From Oikopleura dioica (Eukaryota > Chordata > Appendicularia > Copelata > Oikopleuridae), in NCBI GenBank assembly GCA_907165135.1, contig OU015566.1, forward strand, positions 1,986,501 through 2,050,500: DNA of 64,000 bases, in the 5' to 3' direction. The notes under the pieces were generated by a model. That model was not told the origin of the DNA, did not search any database, and worked only from the letters and a program-made list of their open reading frames with translations. Position 1 is the first letter of the stretch; each line of letters starts with the position of its first letter. A program made the position numbers and the translations under genes. Shown here one piece after another: positions 11,003 to 22,605 of the stretch.

Positions 11003-12089
11003 TCCCAGCCCTGATTTTCAACATTTTAATCCAGGATAAATTATCATTATTTAAGTCTTAAATTTTAAGAATCTGACAGGAAAAAAATAAAATTAGTCGG
11101 CCTCTTATTAAAATCAATAAAACACACTTAGTGTAAGTACTTAGTGTGTAGATTAGTAATCTGATGGCGCCTCCATAAAATAAATCAAATTCGGAGCCCG
11201 CCGGAAAAAGCTTTCAAGGGATCACCTTTAAGAATCTGAAATTAGACTCATTGCTCTCATATGCTCTTAGTCTGAAATTTTATTTTTATTTCCTTTAGTT
11301 TTTGTGCTCTCTGAATTTCTAACTCATTTCTTGATTTTATCGGTATATAAAGGATGGCGGAATCTTTTTAGTCCGTCATTTTTTCGACAGGTTATTCTAC
11401 AGCCAAGGTCATTACACAGAAATTACCGCGGTTGGCATTTCTGACTGACTAAAGCACATTTCATTATGCTGCATATTGGACTTAACACTAACCCTAAGAG
11501 GGAGAAAATTTAATGAACGCAAAAATATATTTTTCCTACCGACAAAAACTCCAAAATAACCTTCAGACGACATAAATGAAGAATTAAAGGCTTGAAAATC
11601 ATTTCAATAGAACATAGATATCAGATTTTTCCCAAGGATTCGGAGGATACCCGAAAGAATCTGCAAAATTCCGTAAAACACCAATTCCGCAAAAACGTAA
11701 CTTTGCCCATTGTTTCGATCGGAACTCTTTTTCTTCTCGTCATTCGACTATTCAAACGCAATTAACCATTCATTGTCTGCCTGTCATTTTTCTTAACTTC
11801 GAGCTTCGAAGAATCTATAAATAATTTTTCCTACGAAGGAAATACCCCGATTTTTTATCACATCTGGCGATTTGATAGCACTTCAAATCGTCTTTGTTTT
11901 TTCTCCCAGCGCGAAGGCAAAAAAAAACGACGAGTCGGAAATTGTGAAAAACATCTCTCCCAGATTCAAAATCGCCGTTTCCTCATTTCCCCCAATCCGA
12001 GAAAGGAAACAAAACAGAGAACAAAAATGATGAAGAGAGTTTTCTCCGCGAATTTGAATTTGAAGTGGCGAAATATTAAAGAAAAGAGG
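11003..12089. other. long intergenic region, no gene recognised
   Basis: About 1.1 kb without a splice-consistent coding model. It holds a TATATAAAGG-like box near 11343 followed by a GC-richer stretch (11360-11460) that could be a small RNA or promoter. I cannot match it to U1-U6, 5S, SL or tRNA. The last 200 bp are presumably the promoter and 5' UTR of the downstream glycosyltransferase. Confidence 0.35.
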
Positions 12090-14102
12090 ATGAAGATTTG
12101 CCTGCTGGGAATTATTTGCTGTCTGCCATTTGTAAGTTATTTTCAAAAAATTTTTTCAAATTTTTTTTTTTCAAATAATTTTTTTCAAACAATTTTTTTT
12201 TTCACAAAATTTTCAACATTTTCAGTAAAATATAAAAGGAACCTGTCAGATTTTACCAAATCTTTTTAGCTAGTCTTTATTTTTGCGAAATCGATGTCTC
12301 CTGAAATTCGATACTCAGCTTTTTTCAGAGAAGTTTATTATGACTCAACAACTCAAGGTAAAAAATACCCATTAAAACCTTACCCTTACCCTAAGCATCT
12401 TTAGCCTCCTTGAAGAACATGTACGCCGAGAAAGAGTATTTACTCAACGAGGTCGATAATTTGCGATCTTCTTTGAACCAGCTTTCGAGTCGAATAGACC
12501 GTTTTCTCCTGAATCTCGACATGAGCAACGATCAAGATTGGAATTTTTACGCTGATACTTATATTTCCGTAAGAAATGAAATATTCGATTTTGTCGAGAT
12601 TTTTTTTTGTCTAGGGTTGTACGAAAAACCGCTGCGAAAAGATCGAAAGTCTCGAAGAAGCAAAAGAGCGATGCAAAAAAGCTGACGATTGCATTGGAAT
12701 AACACGAGAAAATGGAGCCTTTCAGCTGCGCGCCGGTCCAAAAGCGTATTCCAGCACGAGCGGGGAACATTCATGGATGCTGAAGCTAGAAAAATGCGAC
12801 GATGAGCTGGAGGGAGAGCACATGATCAACATCGGCTATTTGGAGAAGTCGTACAAAGATTTGAGAGAACAGCGATTTCGGCGGCCGGATGGAAGGTGCA
12901 TTTATAATGGTGAGCTTCTTTTGGCAATAAAAATCGTGAGGAAGATTTTCGACTCAAAGAATTTTTTCAGGTCAATTTTCGCACATCAACAAGTTGCTCG
13001 AATTTAACCCGAAGCTCAATTTCTCCACCCTTCATTCTCCATCAACCTGCGATTTTACCAACTCCAACGAATCCGACTTCGAATCCATTCTTTTCGGAAT
13101 CAAGTCAATGCCCGAGTCATCCAACTTCCGAAACTCCATTCGCGACACTTGGCTCAACCCAGATCTTTGGACCAAACTCGGGTTCAAAATCAAAGTCGTC
13201 TTCATCATCGGGCAGAAGGAAAATGCGAATCTGACGGAAGAAATGAGGAAAAATGAAGATTTGCTGGTGCTGGACTTTGAAGAGAGTCATTATAATTTGC
13301 CCTACAAGGACATGGCGTTTTTGAGGTTTATTGAAGAAAAATGCTCTACAGCGGATTTCGTCTTCAAAGGTACAAAATTCAAAGGAATCATTAATTTTTA
13401 TCGAAAATTTGAAGGCGATGACGACATCTTATTGGTCCCCCAAAATCTCATCAACGAAATCTCCAAAATCAAATCCTCCTCTTCCATCGAAGCCATTGGT
13501 TGCAAAAAGGACCCGAACTTGTCGCCCGAAATCCGAGAATAAAATATTTCATCCCGAATCAAATCTACCGGGAGCCCAAATGGCCACCGTACTTTTCTGG
13601 AGCTGGATATTTGACGACTGGCGAGTTTTCGAGGAACTTGGCGAAAATGGCCGGGGAGGTGAAGGTCGTGCCGCTGGATGATTGCTGGATTGGGATGCTG
13701 ATTGAAAAAATGGGAAAAAGGTTTGTTCTCCAATCCTTTGATTATTCATTCCGGCCCTTCTTTTCAGTGAAAACATGGCTCGTTCGGAAGCAATCTGCCT
13801 CGGCGTCATGAACAACATCCCAATCGACGACACTTGCTCAATCCGAGGCCTGACCGTCGCCCACAAAGTTTACGACAGTGAAATTATGCGATCTGCTTTC
13901 GCTAACATCGTGTCCAAAAAGTTCAAATGTGACGAGCAAAGGTATGAAATTTTCAATATATGAAAACATTCCTAAAAATCTTCGAAGACTGAAAAACACC
14001 GAAGCAAGAATAGGAAAATTGCGAGATGAGAAGAAAAATGCCTGGAAAGAAAACTTCAAGAGTTTTAAGGGAGTCAATTACGATGTGCCTAATCTATTAT
14101 AA
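12090..14102 (+). CDS. GT31 beta-1,3-glycosyltransferase with Cys-rich stem domain
   Basis: Eight exons starting 12090, 12270, 12405, 12615, 12971, 13415, 13768, 13988 join to about 527 residues. Residues 1-22 form a type II signal anchor, followed by a coiled-coil-like stem (about 40-95), a Cys-rich module (four Cys, 'AKERCKKADDCIG..', 'FQLRAG', 'SWMLKL') that resembles PAN/apple or lectin folds, then a GT31 catalytic domain with IRDTW, VVFIIG, the DxD-type KGDDD near residues 330-333 and the PPYFSGAGY motif. It probably transfers Gal or GlcNAc in beta-1,3 linkage in the Golgi. One base is missing relative to the reading frame: an A-run at 13504-13508 must be read -1, and the downstream exon phases agree with that. 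The acceptor sugar cannot be told. Confidence 0.85.
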
Positions 14103-14329
14103 ACTGCCGCTTTTTATTACTGATAAATGTAAGTTATCAATTTTCAGATGAAAATTACTCTCTTTGACTCAATATAAAATTGACAATATCGAATTTTTAA
14201 TAAAAACATCTTACAGTAAAAGAAGGTCTCTTTGGACTCTTATTCTTTTGTTCACTATTTGCATTTTGATTTCCAACAAAGAAAAATTTTTCCAAAGAGA
14301 AGACTTACTCCATTTTCGGTTTCAACAAG

Positions 14330-14867
14330 ATGGCTGATTATCCCGCAAGTGAGAGCTTTCTGACAGATGAGCCTGATGATCGATTCCTGAATGGTAAATT
14401 TTTCTGAACAAATTTTCGATCGATCATTCAGAATTCGAAAAAATAAAGCAGGAAATGAGAGAGATGAACGAACGAATTCGATTCTTGCAGGCTGAATCAT
14501 CAGAATCAAAAATGGCAAATGGCGACCTGAAAAGACGAGTTGAAGAGCTTGAGAATCTGGTTGAGACTCAAGACCTCAAGATTAATTTTCTAGAGCAAAC
14601 GATCGAGGAAAAATCATCGAAGTTGCTCCCAGGAGAGGGCAACAAAAAAGCTCCTCAATGCCGTATTTAGGCTCCCAGCTCTCGCTTTCTGGTGAAAATA
14701 TGGAAGCAAAGGTCAAGGAGATAGAAGCCCGATTGGACCGAATGAAGATGGATCAAATGAGGGCGGGACAAGTTCCGAGCGAAGGATACCCCTCTCGACC
14801 ACCGCCAGTTCGGCAGATGAGCAATCCGAATCCAAGAGCTGCAGACAGAATTCCTGACATCTTCTGA
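14330..14867 (+). CDS. small coiled-coil protein
   Basis: Exon 14330-14393, a 38-bp intron, then exon 14432-14867; about 165 residues if a -1 shift at the A-run 14644-14649 is allowed. Without it the frame stops at 14670 after 'APQCRI'. Residues about 22-85 and 105-130 are heptad-rich coiled coils (REMNERIRFLQAE, LENLVETQDLKINFLEQ); the C-terminus is Pro/Arg/Asn-rich. AATAAA lies at about 14883. No homologue recognised; probably a cytosolic adaptor. The missing A could be an assembly error or a real frameshift, as in the gene upstream. Confidence 0.7.
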
Positions 14868-15024
14868 ATTCAAAAATTCATCAATAAATTCAAACAACTC
14901 AAAAAAAAAGATGAGCTTTTCTCAATATTTCGTCATTTTAAAATCTTCCCGGAAAATTAAATTGCAATTGATGATTCATGATCTTACTCAAGCGTCTCAA
15001 TCACCAGATCTAATAATCCTTTTT

Positions 15025-15521
15025 GACGAATTTCAATAAGAAATTTTCGGGCAAAAAAATGACCCCCCTTTTTATGTGCTCATCTGAAAGAGCGTAAAAA
15101 GTTGTGCTAGAAAAAAATATTTTTTTTGCCTAGGGGCATAAACTATGACTCATAGGCCCGATTGAAAAAATTACAAACTCCCCCCCTAAATAGCCCCAGG
15201 GAACTTATTTTTTCGGGAGATTTTGACGTCATTGGAATCCTCAGGACTCAAGCTTTTGGCGGACCCCTTAACCGCGGCCAACCACCCGGTTAACCGCGTG
15301 GTAAACCGCGGTTCATTTCTCAAGGTACAGTATATATGCAAATATACATACCAATCGACTTATTTTTCGATGCTGCATTCATTTTTGACCAAAGAAAAAC
15401 CAACCGGGTGGTTAACCGCCCGGTTGACCATTGCTGATGAAAATTTTTCAAAAAAAAATTTTTTTCAAGAATTTTTTTCATTTTTTTTTTTTAAATTGAA
15501 AAACTTTCAATGATGAAAAAT
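15025..15521. repeat. left terminal inverted repeat
   Basis: 497-bp arm, complement of 17961-18457. It contains paired CCACCCGGTTAACCGC motifs at about 15275-15315 and 15400-15430. The 96-codon open frame inside it also appears in the other arm, so it is a by-product of the repeat rather than a gene. Confidence 0.85.
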
Positions 15522-15750
15522 AATTTATGAAGTGAAAAAATTTCAAAACTGAAAAAAATTCAAAATTGAAATAATTTCAAGAATGAAAATTTTTCATAAC
15601 TGAAAAACTTTCAAAACTGAAAAATTTTCAAGACTTAAAAACTTTCAAAACTGAAAAACTTTCAAAACTGAAAAACTTTCAAAACTGAAAAACTTTCAAA
15701 ACTGAAAAACTTTCAAAACTGAAAAATTTTCAAAACTGAAAAAACTTTAG
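15522..15750. repeat. 18-bp tandem repeat inside the transposon
   Basis: About a dozen copies of AAACTTTCAAAACTGAAA, the 5' ones diverged and the last five almost identical. It lies between the left inverted repeat and the end of the transposase gene, and its unit recalls the 'gaaaaactttcaatgatgaaaa' inner edge of the repeat arm. Confidence 0.8.
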
Positions 15751-15781
15751 CTTCATATTTGATCTTTGTGACTTTATTCTT

Positions 15782-17973
15782 TCAATTGAAGAAAAACTGA
15801 CTTCGTTTCACAGAGAGAGCGTAATTTTGAACGCTTGCACAGAATTCGGGAGTGGCAGAGAAACACACTTGGCACAGATTAGGACAGATATTTGTTGCAA
15901 CAAGAAACTTGATTTCTTCGTCCTCAAAATGCCGTTTTGTAATCGGGATTCGGACGTATTTGACCATTCGAATTTGTTGATTTCCGCGTCGTATGGCTGA
16001 GCCGTCTTTCTTCTTTGAAGGCATCGACATCAGTTTTGTAAATGCTGTTTCATGATTCCACATTATTCCGGACTTCGGGGTCGTTCCAGGGATATAAAAG
16101 TGGAAAGACGTCCCTTTTTCGGTAGTTGATGGCGACTCATTCAGCATTTCAATCAGCTTTTCCAAACCAATCGAAGGAATGTAAGTCCCTTCTGTTTCAA
16201 TCTTTCGCATTTTCTGTTTGAGAGTCGATCCCGCACCGTCCACAAACGACTTCCCATGTCGGGTGATTTTGAACGCTTTCATCATTTGTATGCCCCAGTT
16301 GTCGGTATCAGCGATGTCTGCTAGGCTGAATCTGGACTTGTACTCAACAGCGTTGTCGCTGAGAAGCACGCCAACTGTATCTTCGTTGATGGTCATCAGC
16401 TGAGTTGTTTTAATGTGATTCAAAACCTTCAGCAGATGGGTTTTGATAACAGCGGGCGATTTGACGAATTTTCTTTCCTTGTTTTTCTCCATGAGAAGTC
16501 CTGAGTCTAGTCTTACTCGCTCTCTTTCACCCGACTCTGTCATCTTGAATCCCCAAGCAACAACGATATGAACAACAAGCTCGATTTTGGTTCCCATTTC
16601 TGCCTGAAAAAATATTAGCACAAGATTTTTCCGAGCTTTTTACTTACGTTTTGGGTCGTCTTTACTCCTCCTTGACAGGTGTACTCTCCACTGTAATCAA
16701 TTTCGAAGAAAATCGTATTGTCGAATTCTTTCTCACCGCGTCGTACCTGTCCATAAAGAAGATTTGCAAGCCTGTTCTCAGAGTAATGATAGGAGTTTTC
16801 ATCAAATGCTGAGCTGAGATCTTCGACAAGTTGCTGAATACTTTCAGAATATAATAATTATAGTTGAGTTTACCTTATCACTGAGCTTTAAGCGGGTATG
16901 AACATCTTTCATGATTAGAACCGGTTCGGAGCCTGGTTGAAGGCGTTTATAAACATCTCTCATGAGCATAATGTTGTATCGCTCAAGTTGCGGCGTCTCA
17001 TCGCGGAAAAGAACGTCGATCTCTTCGAAGCGCTCCCGCAGGAGAGGTAAAACTTTTCCCTCGCCATCATTGCAGTCGCATTTGCTTTCCGCACATGCAA
17101 GAGGGACAATGTAAGGGTCCTGATATATTGAGTTCTTGCAGCCTTTCAAGTCGTAGATCATCTCAATGATTTCTTCACGAGTCAGCTTTCGTTTTTCGAT
17201 CTTTTGTAAGATCAAAAGGTCGGAGACTTAAAATCTGTTAGATTTGAAATATTATTTAAAAGCTTACATTTCGATAGGAGGTTCCCAAGATTACTGCACG
17301 GAGCGCAAATACACTGATAGGTATCCCGATGACGTGGCTCGATCATCATCGGCGGTATGAGCGCCCGAAAATGATGCAAAGAGATCGTTTCCTGCCCCTT
17401 TGAGAGACGAACAGCGTTGAATTCTTCCCACAGTCCATTGTATTTCGAATGCGCGAGTCTTCTTGTGCATTGAACTTTCTCGACTTTCTCATTAGTCGTG
17501 AAGAGAAGTCCGAACTTCATCTGGAATTTTTCTTTCTTTAGATTTTCATACAAATCAATGGATCTTTCGATGATGAGTGACGTTTTGCATTCAAATGCCT
17601 TTGTTTCGGGTGATTCATCGCTGTGGTCGTAAATATAATCCAAAATTGATTCCTTGTCTTCATCAGTGATTCCGCGTAATCGTCTAACTGTTGCTTTTCG
17701 ATCGTCATCATATTTTTCGCCACCGAGAACTTGCTCACGTCTCTCCAAGGCCATTTTTACGTGCTTGTTCGTCATGCGAAGAGGCTTGTCACGTTGGAAT
17801 TCTGAGCCAAGATTATTTGCCCAGTTCACAATAAGCCTTATCTCTTCATTCGTGACACCATAGATGAGTCGAGTTGGCAATAAGCTGCTGAGCATAATGA
17901 TGCGGGCATTTAGCGCAGAAAAGTGCCAAATTTCCATCACTTCATAAATTATTTCTTGAAAATTTTTCATCAT
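15782..17973 (-). CDS. DDE-type transposase of a family I cannot name
   Basis: Four exons (17973-17268, 17226-16874, 16833-16648, 16603-15782) join in phase across 31-45-bp introns to 688 residues. Candidate catalytic acids: Asp399 in FFEIDYSGEY, Asp498 in LLSDNAVEYKSRF, Asp537 in RHGKSFVDGAGSTLK. The spacing and the 'SD.A...K' and 'HGK...DG.G...K' signatures follow a layout I associate with uncharacterised animal transposase-like proteins. Cys pairs CICAPC and CAESKCDC in the first half may bind zinc. The N-terminal Met lies in the inner edge of the right repeat, so the repeat probably supplies the promoter. The reading frame is uninterrupted, so the enzyme may be functional. Class assignment is inference. 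Confidence 0.75.
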
Positions 17974-18457
17974 TGAAAGTTTTTCAATTTAAAAAAAAAA
18001 ATGAAAAAAATTCTTGAAAAAAATTTTTTTTTGAAAAATTTTCATCAGCAATGGTCAACCGGGCGGTTAACCACCCGGTTGGTTTTTCTTTGGTCAAAAA
18101 TGAATGCAGCATCGAAAAATAAGTCGATTGGTATGTATATTTGCATATATACTGTACCTTGAGAAATGAACCGCGGTTTACCACGCGGTTAACCGGGTGG
18201 TTGGCCGCGGTTAAGGGGTCCGCCAAAAGCTTGAGTCCTGAGGATTCCAATGACGTCAAAATCTCCCGAAAAAATAAGTTCCCTGGGGCTATTTAGGGGG
18301 GGAGTTTGTAATTTTTTCAATCGGGCCTATGAGTCATAGTTTATGCCCCTAGGCAAAAAAAATATTTTTTTCTAGCACAACTTTTTACGCTCTTTCAGAT
18401 GAGCACATAAAAAGGGGGGTCATTTTTTTGCCCGAAAATTTCTTATTGAAATTCGTC
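17961..18457. repeat. right terminal inverted repeat
   Basis: Arm complementary to 15025-15521, nearly without mismatches. The transposase start codon is at its inner edge (17973). Confidence 0.85.
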
Positions 18458-19305
18458 TTTACTCACCTCTCTTCCTATTGACGCTTGAATCGCCCGGAGC
18501 ACAACGTGTCCTACTCACCAAACATTCAATTCTGATTCACCCTCTTCCACTATAAAATTCACCAGTTTCCATGCTCACATCACTCAAACTCGAAAAAGCA
18601 GCATAAAATTCACTTTTTGCGATTTTTTCAAGTTTTTGTCAAAAAAATAACCTTCAAAAAAATCAAAAAAAAGTTTCTTCAAAAATTATTTTCGACTCGA
18701 AATGGCCAAGAGAGTACAGTAACGATGAGCAGCAAATCCGTTTTACTGTATTTTCCCCGCGATTTCACGAAGAAAAAACGTTCCTGAGCAGCATCCCATG
18801 TCTACCTTCTTCAAAATCTCCAAGCCGGTTTCCTGGATTTGGAAAATCTTAGCCAAAATAGCGTACTAGCCGGATTCTGGCAATTTCAGACCTCACAAAA
18901 CTTGAGATTCTGAAAAAAAATTATGAGCTGTGCAATTTTCATGTCATTCCACTTATTCACTGTATTAAGGATATCCCAAGCGATAATTTTATTTTTTAAA
19001 AATTAACGCTTGAGATACCCTTAAATTTAGAAAAAACTTCATTAAGCCTTTTGATTCTAGCAATTTTACCTATAACATTCCTGTTCCTATTTTTCTTGCA
19101 ATAAAATCTTCACAAAAGCCCAAAAAACGCCTTCATTTTTCTTCATTTAGCCAAATTGACATTTGACCTTTGATGAGTCTTGTTATTGTTTGTTGTCTTT
19201 TCGGGGTTGAGGAAGTACCTCGCCAATGGTTTCAAGAGAATTGAGAATTTTTGTTTTTGACTCAAAAATTTTTTGATTGAAGTTTGCAAAAAAGAGACGT
19301 TGAAA
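18458..19305. other. intergenic; contains a 60-bp TTAA palindrome
   Basis: No coding model. At 18965-19024 TTAAGGATATCCCAAGCG and CGCTTGAGATACCCTTAA form a 60-bp imperfect palindrome bounded by TTAA, possibly a minimal MITE. The final part is the likely promoter of the next gene. Confidence 0.5.
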
Positions 19306-22300
19306 ATGAGAAGATTGTGTATTTTGCCGACGATTTTTGCTTATTATGCAACGGTAATTTTTTTATCGAGATTCACAATAAAATTTTTTGATCTCCTGAA
19401 TGAAATTCTAGTACGATGACGAGAAAAATGCGTATTATGACCAAGGCTACAACTCCGAAAGTTCAGAATTCTCGGCTTCTACCTACCCTCCTGAATGAAT
19501 GGATAATCAAAAATTGATTAATTTCCTTGTTCATTAGCTTCTTTTTTATTCACAAGAAAGACTATCAAAATTACGATGCCCTTTACGAGGAAAACTCACA
19601 CGAAGAGAATCTGGTCCCGGATGAATATGCGCTTGAAAATTTAGATATCGAGGTGAATGGCTCTGGCTTTGGGCAAAAAGAGCCTGATGACAAGGTTCAA
19701 AAATTATCATGACTTGACCATCAGAACTCTGAATAATTCCGTCTTTCATGATTATTTTTGAACTTGTGTATTAGGCCAAAATTATTCCGTCGCAGGACCG
19801 TTTCCCTCGGAGACTGAGCCCGTCGCCTTGGAGGTCCGTACTACGGTAATCCTTTTTTGCTTCGCTTTTTTCTTTATTTTCACTTCCTAAAATCTCAAAA
19901 GGCTCCTGATGTTTCCTTTCAATATTTTCCTGAAACGACGGAATATGAAACGACAACAACGACTGCTCCGACAACTTCTACGACCACATCAACAACATCA
20001 TCGACAACATCGACGACAACAACAACGACAAGTTCAACAACAAGCACATCTACCACAACTGAACTTCACAGAGAACCTGACAGCAGAACACCGTATTTTG
20101 ATCCCTCATTTCCTGAGTTGGGCGACATAACAGACCATCAAGAATTCCTCAAAAAAGTTTGGGACATGTTCAGCGGCGGGCAAATCTCAGCCGAAGAACT
20201 CAAACAAGCAATTGAATACAAGCTCAAAGATCTTCAGCCCCTCGTTATCCTGGATCAAGCCGATGGCAGAACATCTCTTTCCGTCGAAGCAAATAGAAAC
20301 GGCCACGTGTTCAATTTCAAATCAGAGTTCACAACCAGCAGGGCAAATCGTCAAGGCGCACCGAAACTAAACAGACAAGAAGTCTATCCAACTCCAAAAC
20401 CGACAACGACCAAATCGACGACAAGAAATATCTGGAAACCGCCGACAACAAAAACGTCAACAACGAGGACCACCACGACAACTCAAGAGCCAAAAATTTA
20501 TCAAAGGGATTTCGCGCAGCCGAGGGTCAGTTATACAACTGTCAGACCCTTGCCACAACCATTCAGACCGAATCAGTGTGGAGGAGTGATTCATGTTGAT
20601 GGGAAAGGGAAAAGAACCAATCAGATAAGAGATAAATCAATTGCTAAGAGGCGCTATTGAGTAAAAAGCGCCATCTGTTGCGAACTCGAGATTATTTAAA
20701 ATGATTATTTTCCCCTGAAAAAGAACCGTAAACCTCTTTGATTTCATCCGAGATCGAGCATCAGGAGAAGCGTGTACTCTAATCCTCGAAGCATCGTCTA
20801 AACATTCCAAGCTTAGCTTAGAATACCAATCAACCGATCGATCTTCATTGTACGTCTACGACACGCCATTCAAATTCGACGACAGGTACCTCCCTCAGTC
20901 GGGCATTTTCCCACGCTCCAAACCACTAAGTGTAAAATAAGGGGATAGATAAAACATGAAAGTCTCTAAAAAACTTTCAAAAAAATATTGTCTCTATCCC
21001 TGTAAAAGTCCTCTGGGCAGTACCTTTACATCGAATACTTACTCGCCTACGGCTACAATCTCGACGATCCTCAGGCAATCTTCCGCGTGACATCCGAAAG
21101 CACAAGCTATGCAGCTGTAGAGGAAGTAGTCAAACGAGAAATCGAAAAACTACGAGGCGAATTTCATGAAAACACAAACATTGCTGTTCGATCACAAGCG
21201 CTGGCGGCGAAGAAGATTGAGCATAATGAGAGACAAGCAAGAAATGAAATCGAAGCGCTGAAGAATGCATTTGTCGTGGAAAGAGAAGCTTTTCAGAAGA
21301 AATATGCGCTGCTAGAAAAGGTTCAAAAAGATGAATGATGGCTGTCTGGTCATTTTGTTTTGAACCTTCAAAGAGACCAAATTCCGCAAGCTTCAGTCCG
21401 ATTTCGACAAAGAATTGAGCTTCGTAAAGACTGAAATTTTCAACTCGACCAGAACAAAAATCGAGCAAGTCAGAATTTTGTCCAAAGAAAATCTTGAGCA
21501 ATGCAAAGGAGATGTCGCAAGGTTCTCTTTCCCTTCCGAAAATCCCTTCTAGAAATTTTTAGTGCTTTGAAGCAGCTGACATCGTTTTACGAGGAAATTC
21601 CAAAGATCAAGTCTCAACACGACAATTACAAAATGGCGAATGCGAAGAACTTCCGCGACTTGGATACAAAATTCATTCAGCTAGAAAGAACAATTTCCAT
21701 CAATAACCAGTCAATTTCTACGATAAAAAATCAGAAGCGTTTTGCCTTCCAGAGAGTTATCGATTGCGATGGAACGGATGACCGATGCCTTGAAAGTACA
21801 TTCTTTCAAAAACTCTTGTCGATTTTTTTTTTCTAGAGATGATGCAACGACAGCAACTTTTCTTCTACCCAACGCATCTGAACCTCGACACTTCAGAAGA
21901 ATACGACATCGGCAAAAACTTCGGCGTCGGTGAAAAATCCAACGAAATTCACATCACCGATACTGGAATCTACCGTTTTACTGTCAGAGTCAATGTGTTT
22001 TTCCAACCAAATGACAAGACGAAACGATTGCTGAAGCGACTTGGAGGAACGCTTTATTTTGACCTGATTCAGCGGCAAGAAGGATCGGTGAATTGGAGCA
22101 GAGTGAATGTGAGAATCGAAGTCAATGCGAATAACAACAGCCAGTTTACGAGGAGATCTGGGGTGCCTTCTGAAGAACTAAGGTGAAAATGAATACTCAG
22201 CATCTTTCTAGCATCGTTTTGTTTAGATTTGTTGGTCATGGAAGCGTATCCGTGGCCCTGAACGCTGGCTCAATTATTGCGATGAAAGAAGAAAAACTCT

Positions 22301-22419
22301 TGTCGAAGCTTACCCCCGAAATGGGCCAAAGAAAACTCCCGACAAAAGGAACAAACATCATCTTTTCCGGAATCCTAGAAGTGCCACTTTACGACAATAA
22401 ATTTATTCGCGAGTATTGA
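19306..22419 (+). CDS. secreted mucin-like / CUB / coiled-coil / C1q-like protein
   Basis: Signal peptide MRRLCILPTIFAYYA at 19306, acidic Tyr/Asp/Glu-rich segments, a Thr-rich mucin-like block at about 19955-20065 and a second near 20400-20490. A CUB domain begins at CGGVIHVDG (about 20577), continues at 20735-20932 (SSLYVYDTPF) and 21014-21090 (SSGQYLYIEYLLAYG). Then comes about 200 residues of coiled coil and a C-terminal beta-rich domain (TGIYRFTV.., GHGSVSVALNAGS) that resembles C1q/TNF folds. Exons from 21014 on join at ordinary sites; a GA-AG intron at 19493-19556 and another near 20608-20728 are needed to keep frame, and one junction near 19695-19825 is unresolved. It could be two genes split at 20660, but the CUB halves fit one. 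Extracellular, possibly oligomeric. Confidence 0.65.
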
Positions 22420-22605
22420 TGATTATTAAATTTCCTACAAAATTTTTCGAAAAATTCGACCTGTTGATTCTCCAAATTTACCACCCCGCGTCACTGGTCA
22501 AATAATCGTAGCTCGTTAGTCAGTCCCGCTTATTCGCAAAAAGTCAACTAATGTAATGCATCTCCTTTTTTAAATCACAATTCTGAAGAGAGAGAGACAG
22601 AAAAG

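Larger units (their letters stand above)
15025..18457 (-). mobile_element. complete DNA transposon with ~497-bp terminal inverted repeats
   Basis: Near-perfect inverted repeats at 15025-15521 and 17961-18457 begin GACGAATTTCAATAAGAAAT and flank a spliced transposase gene on the minus strand (15782-17973). The termini contain GGGGGGTCA tracts, an ACGCTCTTTCAGATGAGC block and several palindromic GGTTAACC/CCGCGG motifs that could be transposase-binding sites. Target duplication is unclear: only 'ttt' is shared next to the ends. The arms are almost identical, implying recent activity. A short relative ends at 11002. Confidence 0.85.

Noticed and set aside
11340-11460. possible small nuclear RNA after a TATATAAAGG box
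   Set aside because: Could not be matched to U1, U2, U4, U5, U6, 5S or SL RNA by eye; kept only as a note in the intergenic entry.
15223-15513. 96-codon open frame, also present at 17984-18259
   Set aside because: It is the same sequence twice because it lies in the inverted repeats of the transposon; it shows no coding features.
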